Shown: piece after piece, positions 10,021 through 23,710 of the stretch
How positions within the stretch are numbered: position 1 is the first letter of the stretch
Layout of the letters: the number at the start of each line of letters is the position of its first letter
NCBI RefSeq assembly: GCF_021347895.1
Contig: NC_067126.1
Span: 29,028,482-29,092,481, forward strand
DNA length: 64,000 nt
Direction: 5' to 3'
Source: Acanthochromis polyacanthus
Lineage: Eukaryota > Chordata > Actinopteri > Pomacentridae
Made by a program: the position numbers and the translations under genes
Notes under the pieces: generated by a model
Told to the model about the DNA's origin: nothing
Databases searched by the model: none
Seen by the model: only the letters and a program-made list of their open reading frames with translations

Positions 10021-10868
10021 GGGGGAGTACCTAATTTGGGCAGAGCTAACTTAAAAACGCAGCTTTTAATCGGTGGTTGTACCCCGTTTTCGGAAATGCA
10101 GTTGTGAAGTCAGTAAAAGGAAAGTACCCTAATTTTCCTTCCTTGATCAAAGGGGTTATCGGTAAAGAGAAAGTGAAAGCAAATTTTTTTTGACTCGCAT
10201 CCGGTTTAAACAGCTGCAACAGTTCACTGTAGGCTGATAAATTAAAAGACGCTTTTAGTCTTGACAAAATATGAGAACTTTTAAATGGATTCAAACAGTA
10301 CAAATAAATGCAATGTGAAAAATAATTAAAAAGAAAACAGCCAATGGGATTTTCACAGCAGTACAATATTTTCCGTTTAAAAGGTACAAAAGGAGAAAAA
10401 AGTACGATAAAAATCCTATGTACACGTTTCCAACGTCTTAGTATTTTATATAAAAAAATAGAAATTGATTTGTCAATTTGATGTTTTCTAAGACACTTTG
10501 GTCATCTTAAGGTGTTTTAAACGTGCTGCATTAAAACAACAGTAGTTACAACTTATGTGTGTAATGTCTGCACTATTAAACAAAGTGTCATGAAATGCAC
10601 TACAATAACAACATGACTTATTGTATTACAATCAAAACAAAGAAGTATTTTTGCAATTTTGGATACTGTAAATATTCTCAAGATAAATACTGTATTTATA
10701 TTTTTAGTTATATATATTGTCGCATTTTTCACATTTTACAATAAGTCTGCATTTCTTCATGGGATGATCTATCTGTCAATTTCCACATATCGCATAACTT
10801 TTTCGGTTTGTTATGCTTTTTTTATTATCAATATGTCCGTTTATCATGCACAAGTGCGCTGAAACCGA
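10021..10868. other. Intergenic region between divergent cflar and hycc2
   Basis: An A+T-rich spacer of about 0.85 kb with no exon or repeat recognised. It separates the head-to-head start regions of cflar (left, minus) and hycc2 (right, plus). NDUFB3, which lies here in human, was looked for in translation and not seen. Confidence 0.5.
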
Positions 10869-10899
10869 GTGTTGAGTTTTCCTACGGCCATGAACGCCG

Positions 10900-11153
10900 C
10901 AGCGCTGCTCCCCCTGCAGGTCTGCGCTCTTTCTGCTAACACAGCGCGCTCAGTTCCGCTCCGTCTGGCCAATCGTGTGGCACTGTGCTTCAGCACCATT
11001 GCAGTGTGGAGATCATACGGAGGTAACTGCTCACAGAGAGAGAGATCGTTGGAGGGACACCTATGCGACCTGAGTGACCGCTCTGGGCAAACACCACCTC
11101 TGCTTCCCCGGTACGGTCACCGTGTGACATCCCCATAACCAGCTCCAGTCACG
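10900..11153 (+). other. hycc2: hycc2 non-coding exon 1 and promoter-proximal region
   Basis: The sequence turns GC-rich with many CpGs at about 10890. It holds a CCAAT box (10969-10973) and ends at a strong donor, CACG/GTGAGT (11153/11154). This fits the first, untranslated exon and promoter of the hycc2 gene downstream. The transcription start is not resolved. If transcription begins upstream of 10890, an ATG there opens an 82-codon upstream frame ending at 11138. Confidence 0.55.
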
Positions 11154-14100
11154 GTGAGTGTTACGTTTCGTGGTCACTGGCAAAAACACTCAGCATTTTC
11201 CAGGTAGTCGCAGCCAAACGGCTGCTGGTGACTTGGACCATCATCAGCACTGTTGTGTTGCTGTGGATGTAAACCCACTGAGGAGGCTTCAGCAGGCTGC
11301 CTGTCTTTAACGAGGGACCACACGCCGGAGGATAAGGTGCTGGAGGCAGGCTGGCAGCAGTCAGCCGACTCGGCCTGGTCACGACTGATGAGAAATGAGG
11401 ATGCCCACCAGCTGCTGCCTCTAACGGGCATGCTAACGGCATGCAAGCCAGGCTAAGGTAGCTAACACTGGCGTTCAGGTTCAGGCTGTCGTGGCAGTGC
11501 TGAACTAAACGGTAGCTAGCAGTTCACTGACTGGCTAACAGAGCTGCGTATCCAGCCGGATAACTCGTTAGCTAGCCTGTTTAAGGTGAACCAGCAGATG
11601 TGCGACAACTAAACGCTTTCCACGACACATTTCTTCCTCCCATATGTATGTGTGTAATATTCCACCGGGTCACTTAGTAGATAAACTCCACAGAATGTAG
11701 CAGCTAATTTTGAAACGGTTGTGTTTTGAAGAGGTCTCATATTTCCAGTCTTTTGACTTGATATACAACTTTTTAGGCAGCACCAGTGTCCAACTACCAG
11801 GAAAACACCCAGATGTTTCTCAAAGTTGTAACAAGATGGGGCTAGTGGAAATATTAGGGTGGCTCACAACCGCAAAAAATCATAACTGAATTCTGGATTT
11901 CTGTTATCCAGTTCTAGCATATTTTAATTGAAAATTAAAATAAATCAAATAATGACCTACTTTAGTGTCTTACTTTGCAATGAAGATCAGTAATTATCTG
12001 ATATGCAATTAAAATTTTTGTTATCACTGTTCAAAATAGCTCAGATGCATTGTATTTGAGGAGAAAAAGTTCACATTCATACAAGACTTTCATATTTAAG
12101 CTCTGGTTTTAATTGTAAACAATGATATCCGTGAGTCATAGTCTCTGCCAATTATGGTATAGTGAACTGTGTTTTTGTAGTTACTTTGCTATCTGTTGCC
12201 ATATTTTGGTTTAATGATTAGAAAGGTCACGTTCTGTAAGTCATCCACATGCTCAATAATGTGACTGCTGCAAATGAGAGTAAAAATATTTTGACTTCAG
12301 TGAACAGATCAGGCTTTTACAGTTAAATAATGTCCAGCTGTGATGGAGCTTAGGACTATTGTAACTGCAGCTTATAAACTGACTGTGTGTGACAGCTCAC
12401 CTGTCTGAAGTTAAGAAAAGTCCAACAGTTTCATGACGTCCTGGTTAACCCTGTCTCCTTGTCTGGGATATTTTATTACCATAGGCTGCGAGGTTAAAGA
12501 ACTTACTGCTGTGTTATATTGTGCTCTCATTTTGGAGATATTCATGTGGATCCTGCTTCTGTCGGATGCTGCAGGTATTTAATAAACTGAGAGAAAAGGC
12601 TCCCACAAACAGCTGGTGGCAGCAAATTTAATATGTGCACCTCCATCTCTGAATGTCCTACAAACTGTAGATTTTACAGGTGGCTGCACAGTCAACTGCT
12701 GCTGCCCATAGCTGTTACAGTCATCTGATGATGCTTTCATTGCACTCCAGCATAGTTGAATTCATTGAATAAGGTTGACCTGTCAGGTCTGGGGTGGTCC
12801 TTTGGAGGCGCATCTGCCATTTAAGATGAATTAAGGGATGGGTTAATTCTGTTACCAGCATTAGCTGCCTTCTTTATGCTACAGTAAATCACTGTTGGGT
12901 ACAGCAACTTTGTTTGAGCTGATTTGTCTGAATAGCCGTTGTCATTTTGTCAATAAGCCCAAGTGGCCAGTCAGAGTATGTTTTTTATGATTAGTCATCA
13001 TACTTGTGCTTGTTTTCAGCAGCCCTCACATATGTGTACTTATGAATGTACACATGTATGTATTTCTGACTGCATTACACTGTAGGTGCCAACTGTTTTT
13101 ACTGAGCTTTGAAAATGCGCTTTTACTTACTGTGACTCTAAAACCTGGAAAAACATGCAGAACAGTCCAAATCTTGACTCAGTTCAGGCTTTTAATTTCA
13201 TTCATTCCACCTTATTTTACTTCTAGCTGCTCTTGTTTCAGCTGATTCATTAATTTTTCAAACTTAAGTGCTCTAAATATTTTTTCAGTGTTCTACGCAC
13301 TTTCCTTTTTATATTTTATCGTTATCGTTCTCTAAGTTTCTTATTTGAGAGTTTCTAACTTCGCTACGTTGTAAATGAGGCCTCCATACTCCAGTGTACT
13401 CCACGTTTAAATAAAGGTTGAATTAATCTCCCATGATCTCTTCTAAACTACACTTGGACGCAGGTGTGTGTTCCTTGAGGCCAGTTGTTCAGGGCTTAGC
13501 AACATCTCTGGTTCACTCCACACTGCTCTGTCAAGCCACTCTCTGTCCGCCAGGTTATTTTCTTGTCGTCTTTGAACACTGACATGCTGCTGTTTCTAAT
13601 GCTAACACCTGATAAACATGGATGCTGTTCAGAGTAATATTTGTCTGTTTGTAAAACCGATATGGGTAAATTAATTGAACGCTTGCGTGAGTGACATTTG
13701 CTTAAATAAATAAGCCACCATTAAAATAATAGTGTAATGGGCAAAGATGTAGAGCTGAAGATCCAGATAATTCCATGCCATCTGGTGTTCATCCTCAACC
13801 GTCATCCTCCTCTCTCCTCCTCCCTTGCTGTATCTCTGCCACCATGTGTTTTGGGACTAGGCTATCATCAGAGCTGCGGCCTATTTTAGACAGAAACTCC
13901 ATTTACCCACTTAATCTGTGTCCCTGTCTCCAGGAGTTGAGTTTCATTTGCTGCACGGTGTAAAAAAAGGACAAGGAGAGCGCTGTAAAATGTATCGGAC
14001 CATGTTGCGGAGTTGCTGAATTCATGCATTTACAGCTATAGGACCATGCGCTTGGCAGATTTAAAATGAATCTTTTTGTTAGTCGGTAGGCTGAATAATA

Positions 14101-14902
14101 ACGCGCAGCTTTGTCCTGTGGTTGCACATTTTCTCTGGTTAAATCTCACCACAACTGTATTGAGCTTCGTGGTGTGCTACCTCCCTCCCATCAATGATGA
14201 TGCACACGCTTAGGGGATCAAAGCTGTAATTAGTCACCATGGATTAGCAATGGAGACTATTTTCCACTGTACTCACTCCCACAGAGCCAGAGGATCGCAT
14301 AGGCAGCCAGCCCCCAGCAGAGAAAAGCTGAATCCACGTTTGTTGTCCCCACAAGCCAAGCATAGGAGGCACCTCACAGTTCTTCCCTGGAGATGTTCAA
14401 CATACAACGTTTCTGCGTTTTGTTTGAATATTTTCCTGCGTTGGTTGTCACGGAGCATCCAAACGGGTTTCTTGGTGGACTTAAGTCCTCAGAGAAGACA
14501 TTATAGTTGTGCTTCATGCAGTCTTGAGAGTTAGCTGGATTTGTGTTTGGCATCCAGCAAGAACTGTGGTGCTGCTGACTCACTGCACTGCCAGGTATGA
14601 GGTCTGTCTGTGTGTTGGCTGTCTCCGTGATGTGCAGTATGTCTCTCTGTCAGCCAAACAGGAATTCACCAGAGGCAGAACAGCATGATGTACATGCTCT
14701 CCTGCAATTGCAATATTTCTCTCACTATTTAACCTGCAGATTACTTTCTCCATTCATTGGCTAGTCCTTAAAATATCAGAAATTCGTAATGTACGCCATG
14801 TGATGCAATAGTGATGTCTTTAAATGGCTGTTTTGACTGACCAAATATCCAGTGTTCAAAGATGCTAATTATACATGACATTGCTGACATCTGCAGCAGT
14901 GG

Positions 14903-14927
14903 ATTTGTAGTAGGATCACAATCATGT
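14903..14927 (+). repeat. 25-bp string identical to 2339-2363
   Basis: ATTTGTAGTAGGATCACAATC plus the following four bases are the same at both places and in the same orientation. The flanks resemble each other only weakly. It is probably a conserved piece of an old interspersed repeat. Confidence 0.5.
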
Positions 14928-17900
14928 GATTTTGATTCAATCAATCAAATTAGATTCAAATATATTCCTGAGCAGGTACCAATTATTTATTAAATCTGTA
15001 AATTCCACTTGATTCGCAAGTTTTTACAAATGCTAAACACCTTTTTTTTGTAATACATGTGACAGAGGTTTACATGTGTGGAAGTATCAAAAACAGAAGA
15101 AAAAGTATCTGTGAGTGCAAGTATATTTTTTAAAGTGTCCCATGCTACCATCTTTGGCTTTTTGGTTTGCTGGATGTGTGTGAAGGTTTTGATTAGGTCA
15201 CATTAACTGTATTATCCTTCCGGGAAAGGGCCTACTCTCATGGAAGTGATGAGAAAGGTCATGGTTCGGCTGTGCAGTAAGACTAGTTAATTTTAGTGTG
15301 CTACAGGCTCTTACCTGGCTCACTGTATTTTATGGAGTGCTGTGTTTGCATGCCTTCATTATTGATGCGACTCCGTGTTGGCGGATCAAGTGGTTAAACT
15401 TTAATATACCACTCTGACCTGACACAGTGAATAGGTAACTTACAACAGGTATTTCAGCTATGTTTAACTCTGTCTGAAACACCTTTGATGATGAACTGAG
15501 AAAAGAAAGAGCTATTAACATATACTGCATACTGTCTTATTTCTATTTTGACAGTAATTATGTTGGTATTATATGAAAAGCTGGAATAAGTGAACATGTC
15601 GCCATGTCTAAAAAGTCAGTTTGGAATGAAGATGTGACTGTTGAGTATATAATCCATCCATGATTTCTGTCTACAGATTATTCCTTCAATTATTTGATCA
15701 GTTGTTTTATCAATGAAATACCCCTCCAATGTGGAGCTCACATATACCTTCAAATTCTTATTTTTTGACTAGAGTTGAGCTGGAGGCATCAACTAGTTAA
15801 ATGGCATCTGGCTTAATAATCCATTTTGGGGGCAGATCTCCCCACCCACCAATTTACCTCCTGCAGTTTGTGTTTTTTTTCCACATTAGACAGCAGCATA
15901 ATATCTGCAAACAGCTGGCCAGCGAGCATCCCACTACCCAGCAGTGACAGACTGAACAAAACAGAACTTGCCCACTCTTCAGTTCACTCCAGTTGCCAGA
16001 CTTGTCACAACCAGATAATACTTTGTCAACAAACACAAATGGAGAGCTCAGATCAGCGTGCAGATTAATTAACAGTAATGGAAAAGGCAGCAAATCAACA
16101 AACGAGAAGCTGGAGCCTGTTAATGTTTGACATTTCTGCTTGATAAATGACCAGCCCTGCTGCTGTGTAGTAGTGGTACAGAGGTCAGAATGGCGAGAGT
16201 AGTTGTTGGTTAAGTTTTCCACCGTGGGACCAAACTCATTAGAAGGATTGCATAGAATTGGTAGATTTAGAATCTGTAAGAGCCTGTTGTTGTCACACGG
16301 TGATAATGAGGTTTCTGTTTGTGCCATATAATGCAAGCTATTAAAGTCTAAAACCAGTTATGTATGCACTTATTTAAGGCTAATCCCCACAAAAAGCTAA
16401 CGCTGTGTTTAGCACTTTAACCAGATAGCCTTGTTTGACACGATCCTGCACATTAAAACACGACACATTATGCTGAATTTTACCCTTGTCATGGCATGCC
16501 AGAATTAATATATTCGTGGAAGGGACACACAAGCTCTGCATTATTGATGTGGCAGAATGGTCAGCATGTTTAAGCCAAGATAATGGTTCATCATCCTCTC
16601 AGAGCCTCTGTTCTCTGCTGGGCTTTACCTTCCAGTCGGTCAACTCTCTGCTCCCCTGCTCAGCTTGCTGGTCACGACTCAGTGCCTGTCTCAAGCTGAA
16701 CAGATGCCAAAGCCCGGTTGATTCCAGGAGCCTTTGAATTATTGCCAGTTATTTGTTGTTGTGATATGAAGGGAAAGATAGGGAACGAAAGTGGAGGCTT
16801 TTGCAGAAGCCAGCTCGAAGAGATGTTTACTGTATGCTGTGTAACCTTGCCAGTCAAATATACAGTCAGAGAAACCCAGTTAGTTAAAACGCAGCTGACA
16901 GTCTTAGAGGAATGGTTTGTATAATTTTATTGTTTCAGATGTCTAGAGCCTAAAATACCGAGAGTGACTGAGTGTTTCATTAGCGGGACGGAGTCTGGCC
17001 AGGACTCTGTGGCTAATGCTTATTAACTTGGCTACAGTTGTGAGCAGAACTCTGTCACTGTCCAGCAAGTGTAATTTCTTTGAGTCTGCTGCAGTGCAAT
17101 GGAGCCAAAATGTAGCCCACAATGTTGGTTGTTTTTCATACTGTAGGACATTTGATTCAATAATTATTATGTGTCTGCAGAGAGGAAGAAGTTTGGACGC
17201 CAAATTCTCTGGCTTCGTTTTCTTAATATTTAGCGTTTTTGTAGACCTCCCAGCGTCTGAGGTGGTAATATGTTACCTCTGTTCTGTTCTGTTCTCCCCC
17301 ATGTTGATCCTTTGGCTGTGGTCTCAGCCTGCGGTCAGTCCAATGGTCTTGGCATGTCACCAAAGTTCAAGGTGGCCCATTGTTAGTAGACTTTTGAGCG
17401 GCTTATTTAGCAGTACAGCACTTCCCTCTATTTCTCTGGAGTAAAGTTAAATGTCAAGCACGCACCATGCACACACTGTCAGCAGCAGCGCTAAATGCTG
17501 TGGAATTAGTGGTCATGTGTCTCCAGTTTAAACTGGCGGTGAACTTCTGACTGCCGGTGCTTTCATAAAAAGCAATCCCCTTCACCTCCTGGCTCTGGTT
17601 TTACACTGTTTATAAGTTAAAGCCTAATGCTGCGCACTCGTACTTTTTTGCCGTCGCCCCCAGAAAAGTGTTAATTAACCTTTGTGATTGTAGCTGGTGT
17701 TTGTGTGAATGTTGGACATCATTAGGGTGAAAGGTAATGCCAATGTTTTTTTTACCCTCTTATGTATTTGAGGAGAACAGAACCGTAGAAAGGCCTTTCA
17801 GGATATTGCTGTCCAATAAAACACGAGCACTAACCACAGCTTCTTATAACATAGTGTTGAATCATTACTTGTCTGACACAGTGTCAACAACTGAGCAGTA

Positions 17901-20900
17901 TAACTTTCATGGGGGTCGAAGTTATTGCAGCAGTTGTATTGAATTGTACTGGGTTGTTCAGGTGTACCTAATAAGCTGGTAAATCTGTAGTTTTTTCCTT
18001 TGTATGTCTGGCCTGCACATGGTACTATGTTATTTTTCCTTTTTAAAGAAAATCAGGCAGTTATTGAGAGATGACTGTAAAGTGATAAGCTGGCTGCGTC
18101 CCTATTCTCCATCCTGAGGAAATCAAACCCCAGAGTCATTACAACCACGGCTACAGCGATAATGTCAGCCGTAAAAACCATGTGGACGACTACAGCACCT
18201 GGGAAATTGTCAAAGCCACACAGTACTATGAGTAAACTCATATTATTGTTATTATTCTGGAGCAAGGACATACATGAAATGCTTAGAATGTAGCAAAGGC
18301 CATAAGCTTTTGTAAGCCACGTTGTCCCTCCTTGATCCCAATGCTAATATGTTTAGGTGAGGTTCCTGCAGGCCGCTATGGAGTGACTTGATCCAGGCAG
18401 AAGATGTGTGTCTACCCTGTATGTGGATGTGTGTGTACACACGCAACATTTGCATTGAAGGTATTTGTATGCTTCGGTTTGAGGAGCAGAGGGGAGGGGG
18501 CAGGATGCTGTTGGCAGTCACCTGTGCTGTTGTGTGTTGTGGCTCACCCTGTCTAATTGGTGGAACCCTGTATGTGTGTATGTGTGTGTACTCAGTTGCA
18601 ACACGGGCCCATCCCAACACGTCTGGCCCTGCAGCTGCAGCAGAGCTAATTTTAGCCCAGGATGTGCGTACGCCTCAGTTCCCTTAGCCTGGCCTATGAG
18701 AGATGAGGGAGAGGATGAGGGAGAAACGGCAGTCAATTTTTCACTCGCTCTTTCTCTCCCTTATTCTGTGCACTTACCTATATTCTCCTTCTGTGTGTAT
18801 AGCTACCTACCTGCTACAGATTTTGTGAGTCCAGGGTAGTTTTTTGTGTCTCTGCCCTTGTGTTCTAGGGGCAGCACTATTGATTTGCTCAGGAACATAT
18901 TGACTTTAGTTATTGTTGCCTGCATGTTGTGACCTTTACTCGCTGAAAGTCCTTTTTGTCAGTGTCTCACGAAAGGGCGTGTTTACCTATCGCTCTATCT
19001 CTTCAACTGTATGTGGTCATGATTCTGTATAGAAGACCAGGCAATTTGTTAATTTCCTGCACAGTCTTTGCCGTAAATGCACCCCATTCTATTTCTTTGC
19101 AGACGACCTACTCTGCAGGTGATTGGCTGGTTGCCGTTACAATTGAAAGAGGCGTAGGGAGATTACAGCAGGCTGCTTCACTGTAGTCAGGTATTAGAGT
19201 TAATCCCTCTACCTAGGGAAAGTGTCTGGATGAAGTGTGAGTGTGTGCGTGTCGTATGATTGTGTGTATATCTCATGAGGAACACATGTACCAAAGAGGT
19301 TACTCCCTTGTGAATTTGTCAAATGTGTCAAAATGCTTTGGCAGAGAGTAAGCAAAATGAGTGAACACACATGTTTTTCCTGCTTACTGATGCATTTGTG
19401 CTTTGCTGCGTGTTTAAGTGCAAATCAGCAGACTGAGAGTTGACTGCAGACTACTACATGATATCAGCATGAAAGTAGCCTGACCTGAAAGATGAAGTGT
19501 TGGGCCTGAAAATAGGAGTCAGGCACAAGAATCAATCATTGTATTCCGTGTAGTGTGTCACTGATGAAGAGCACCTGTCTTGGACGCCTCACAATGGACC
19601 AACAAAAAGACCAGCATCTCTGATTTTTACGCCTCATATGACAACATGTACAATCTGTGACGCTGACCAATAGGAGTTTAGCAATCACATAGCAAAGGAT
19701 CTCATAGAAAGAATTTATGACTCTACTGTTGTCCCATCTTGAGTCCCATCAGTAATATCATATAGTCTACTATATAACATATTCTTTAATTACAGCTGTT
19801 TGATGAAATTTAATTGCACAACATTTGTCTGCATTTATGAACAAAACATTGAATCTTTGCCGGGCTCTCTGCTCTGATCTTCAAAGCAAAGACATTTTTA
19901 CCAACATAGATGAATGAATTGTCACGCTGTCGTCGTTGGGAATTCGTCTATCATGGTCACAGTGAATGATCTTGAAGGAAGAAGGACAGCGTCAGAAGTG
20001 GCCCAAACAGTTCAGGCACAGAGCTTGCTCAAGTTCAATAATTCATGGCTGACTGAGCCAGGCTGACCTTGAAAAATCCCCAGTGTTGGACTGTTGAAAC
20101 CCGGCACTGCTCATTTAGGGCAGAGAGGAGAAGTTGAGACAGACACAGACCCACATATGCAGTACATGTGCAGCCTCCCTTTTTGGTAAGTGTTTGTCGA
20201 TGCGGTTGTCTCCCTACACTGACCTTTCCCTGAATCTTTTTCGTCACGTGCCGCCTTAACTTTGAACTCCATCACTTTCGTTCCTGACTAATGGTCAGTT
20301 ACATTTTGTAGCGTCACAAGGTTTGGCTTTATGTGTGAGTGAGAAGACATGTTCCTCTATGACTAAGAATAGCAAGGACTCTGCCAAAAATAACTTTTCA
20401 TAGCAATCAGTGATGTAGACACAGCAAAAACCCACACATGCAGCGAATACTACCTTTAATGGTGCTGTTTATTACTGTTGACTGCTCTTTTATACAGCGT
20501 TATTGGTATTAAGATATTAAATTGCCAAAGCTTAGTGAAAGCAAACCACACTCTGGACTGATTTTCATATTCAGTCCTCATTTGTTTTTTACCTGATACT
20601 TTGCAAATAGGAGAACAAACAGGCAGCCAGTCCACCCCATGCTTTGTTGATTCAACAAGGACTAAAATCACATTTGTTTTGACTCACTTTGCTCCTCCAC
20701 TGTCACAATTTTGCCAAAATTTGAGCAGTTCAACTCACAAATAACTGTGTGGGTATTAGTTTTGCAATCTGCTGGCTAAAGTCAAGCAGAAAATACATTT
20801 GAACCTGAACAAATATAGAAGAAACTACAGGTGTGACCACGCCTCAGTTGGCTAATGCGACTACCACGTTTGCACCTGTCATAACAATATGAATCATCCA

Positions 20901-23283
20901 TTCCTTTCAAATGTTCCAACAGTCAGCTGTGTCTCGATGGATATTGTGAACCCTCACTTGCAGGCTCACGTTTGAAGCTGTTGCATGTGGTGATTTCTTG
21001 ATTTATTCGTGTTGACTTGATCTCAAAAAATATATATTTCTCTGTCCTTTCCTTCACGTAGCATTTTAGAAAGCCCGTCATAAACTGATTCCAAATCGCG
21101 TTGATAGTGTCAGAATGTTTCAGTGGCGTTTAAGGCAGCTCATGACTGCTACTCAACAGTGATTCATTCAGCAGCAAAAACAACAAAGCTGGCGGCACCG
21201 ACGGGGAAAATGTAAAACTGTGTTAACAAAAAAAAAGAACTAGTACAAGGTCAGTGTTGACTGGTTTACCTTTGCTAACGTAAGAAAAGGTAGTCTGTCT
21301 CTACTGTAGATAATAACAGGGACAGAGCAGCTATTTAACTATTCTAGGACAGCTTCGTTTTCCCCGCTCTGGGCACGGCAGCAGTAAAGAGTGGCTCTCT
21401 GTACTTTGCAGGGCTGTAACCTTGCGTTTGTTTACACTGGTTTAATGAGTCTCTTAGTCACGGATACTCGTATGATTCATCTGTCTGAAATGAATGATGG
21501 TTATTGTTAGATGTTCGAGGTTGCCCTTAACTCAGTCCTCACTTCAGCATCACCTCACTGCTACTAAGGGGATAAATTTCCAGCTGTGGTTGTGTGGTTT
21601 TATGCTGTACATTGTTGCTCATGTGACACCTGCTGGAAATGCTTTATTTTATTGATAATTATGCTGCAGCTTGACACTTTAAATATTCTCCAGTTAGGGT
21701 GTAATTTGTTTGCCCTGATAATAAGGTAAATACACATACAGTGCGCAAAGTAGCAGTTTAATATTAGCATACAAGCTTGTGTCTGTCACTGAACAGATTT
21801 GATTTTATCGTTTGCAGTGTCTGTCTGTAGAGTTGCACAGTATGTTGATTAGCATGCTGCAGCTGTTGTTAGCCTCGTATGTCCAGGCAACAGGCAGAGG
21901 AGAGGAGATTGTGTGGGCGAGAGTAAAATCATTGCACACTAACGCACAGCAGCATTGACCTGACATTCAAAATCATAATCTTACGCTGCTGTTTTGGATT
22001 TTCGCACAGACTTGACTGATTGTACGGAGGGATTGTTTATTTACCAGCTAAGCTAACAAATACAGTACTTATTGAGTCATGAGACTGCTGACGTCTCAGG
22101 CTCCGATATGAAAACAGTCATAATCAGGAGAGTGTGTTCAGTGAGCAGTCCAACCCCCCCCCCCTACTCGTGAGTGCAGTTTGAACAACATAACACTCAA
22201 TATCTGCATGACCGGGCTGCTCAGTGGCCTTTTTCCCTTTTATGTATTAATCATTGGGAGTGTGAATAGTAACGCTAGTTTACCCCCATACATCCAGAGT
22301 TCTTCCTGCACAGAGGATTTTTTGGTGGTCTGCAAATAAGATTTAGATGCCTCTTCCAACTGGTTTTGGCCTGCACCCAAATAATACAGTCATGTAGTTA
22401 GAAATAACAGGAAATTCAAACATTTGCAGTGCAAAATCAAATAAGGTAGGAAAGAGTTGTTTTTTTTTTTTTTTACTGTACGTGGACCAGTCATGCCTAT
22501 GTTGGTGCTTAGTGGCTGTCAAAGTTTCACCTTGAGTCGGGTAAAACCATTCAACATCATGTGACTAAATGCATTTTGTTTTGAAAGTCAAAGACAAATT
22601 TATGCAAACTGATAGGCTGAGTGTTTGCTTTTTTAATTTCTTTTAATGAAGAAGAGAGAATACTTTTGCTACAGGTACTTCTAATGTCACATGTCACTTC
22701 TTCATGGTTATCCACAAGTCTTTTATGTGCGACTGTCTGTCAGACCACCCTCTTACATTTTGTTGTCACACATTTACCATTTGCATCTGTCTGCCAGACT
22801 CCTTGATTCAACAGCTTTTTGTTTTTTGTTGTATTACCGATTTGCAGCCATACGCAGATTAACCACTATTCAGCCATGTATTTACATATGGCCCCCTCCC
22901 TACCTTCTCACCATCCCTATAAATTGTGGACTCTGTAAATGACTCATGCTCTGTGTTGGTAAGCCCACCGTATGCTGGAATAATAAGCACCCAACCACAG
23001 CAAACTTCAAAGGACTAAGAATGAAATTTCTTCAACACTTTCCCGATTTCTTCAGACACAATTCAACGCAGATTAAAGAACAAGAAAATTAGCAGGTCGA
23101 AATGTTTAAATTTTGCCATGTGAATACCTGTAAACCTGTTGACATTCTCATCAGGCTCAGCTTAGCAGCTTTCGCAAATGGCGAAGACGAACACGTAAAA
23201 GTCACATCTACTAAACATCAGTATGCAGCATCATTGCTTAAATTAAAGCATTACTGTGTTTAAGTAACCTGGCAATAGCCAGA

Positions 23284-23622
23284 TTAATAATTGTGTAGTA
23301 CTTGATAGTACTCCACAATATCAATCTGGGACCGCTCCATGTAAATCCGTTCGGAGGAAAGAGGCACGGATTGGACAATGCAACAGTATGTCCCGCCTCT
23401 GACAGGTTTGTTTTTAGCCAATCGCGGGATCTTCACAACGAGCGGAGCCAATTGGTAGATTAAACTCTTACCAAAACCCGTAGGTAAAAAAGCACAAACA
23501 TCTTTACCATCCAGAAATGTGCAAAGCGCCTCTCGTTGTTCTTCGTTCAAAGAAGCGATACGAGATTCAGCTAAAACTGACTTAATAGCAGTATCTACAC
23601 GATCGTTGTCCTCCGTTGCCAT
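23284..23622 (-). pseudogene. RecQ-helicase-like N-terminal fragment
   Basis: An ORF of 112 codons starting at a good ATG. Residues 25-58 show a RecQ-like motif 0 (LNEEQREAL) and a Walker A (LPTGFGKS, residues 46-53) followed by LIYQL, as in superfamily-2 RecQ helicases. After about residue 62 similarity is lost: no DEAH box or later motifs appear downstream, and the frame ends at 23284. It is a truncated copy in hycc2 intron 1, antisense to the gene. It could be a retro- or transposon-carried fragment. No full-length helicase is supported. Confidence 0.65.
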
Positions 23623-23710
23623 GTTTGTTTTGATCTACTGGCGCTTGGTGTCGTCTTCACACCCGGATATCCCGCCCCACACACGAATACTGCTGCGTGA
23701 TTGGCCCGAA
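23623..23710 (-). promoter_or_regulatory. Promoter-like sequence upstream of the RecQ-like ORF
   Basis: Reading on the minus strand, a CCAAT box (GCCAATCAC, around 23697-23705) and a GC box (GGGGCGGG, around 23671-23678) precede the ATG at 23622 by about 50-80 bp. The spacing is like that of a genuine promoter, which suggests the fragment was copied from genomic DNA with its promoter, or belongs to an element family that keeps one. Confidence 0.4.

Noticed and set aside
9800..10868. A hidden NDUFB3 gene between cflar and hycc2
   Set aside because: Translation of both strands shows no NDUFB3-like exon. Short exons could have been missed, but none is supported.
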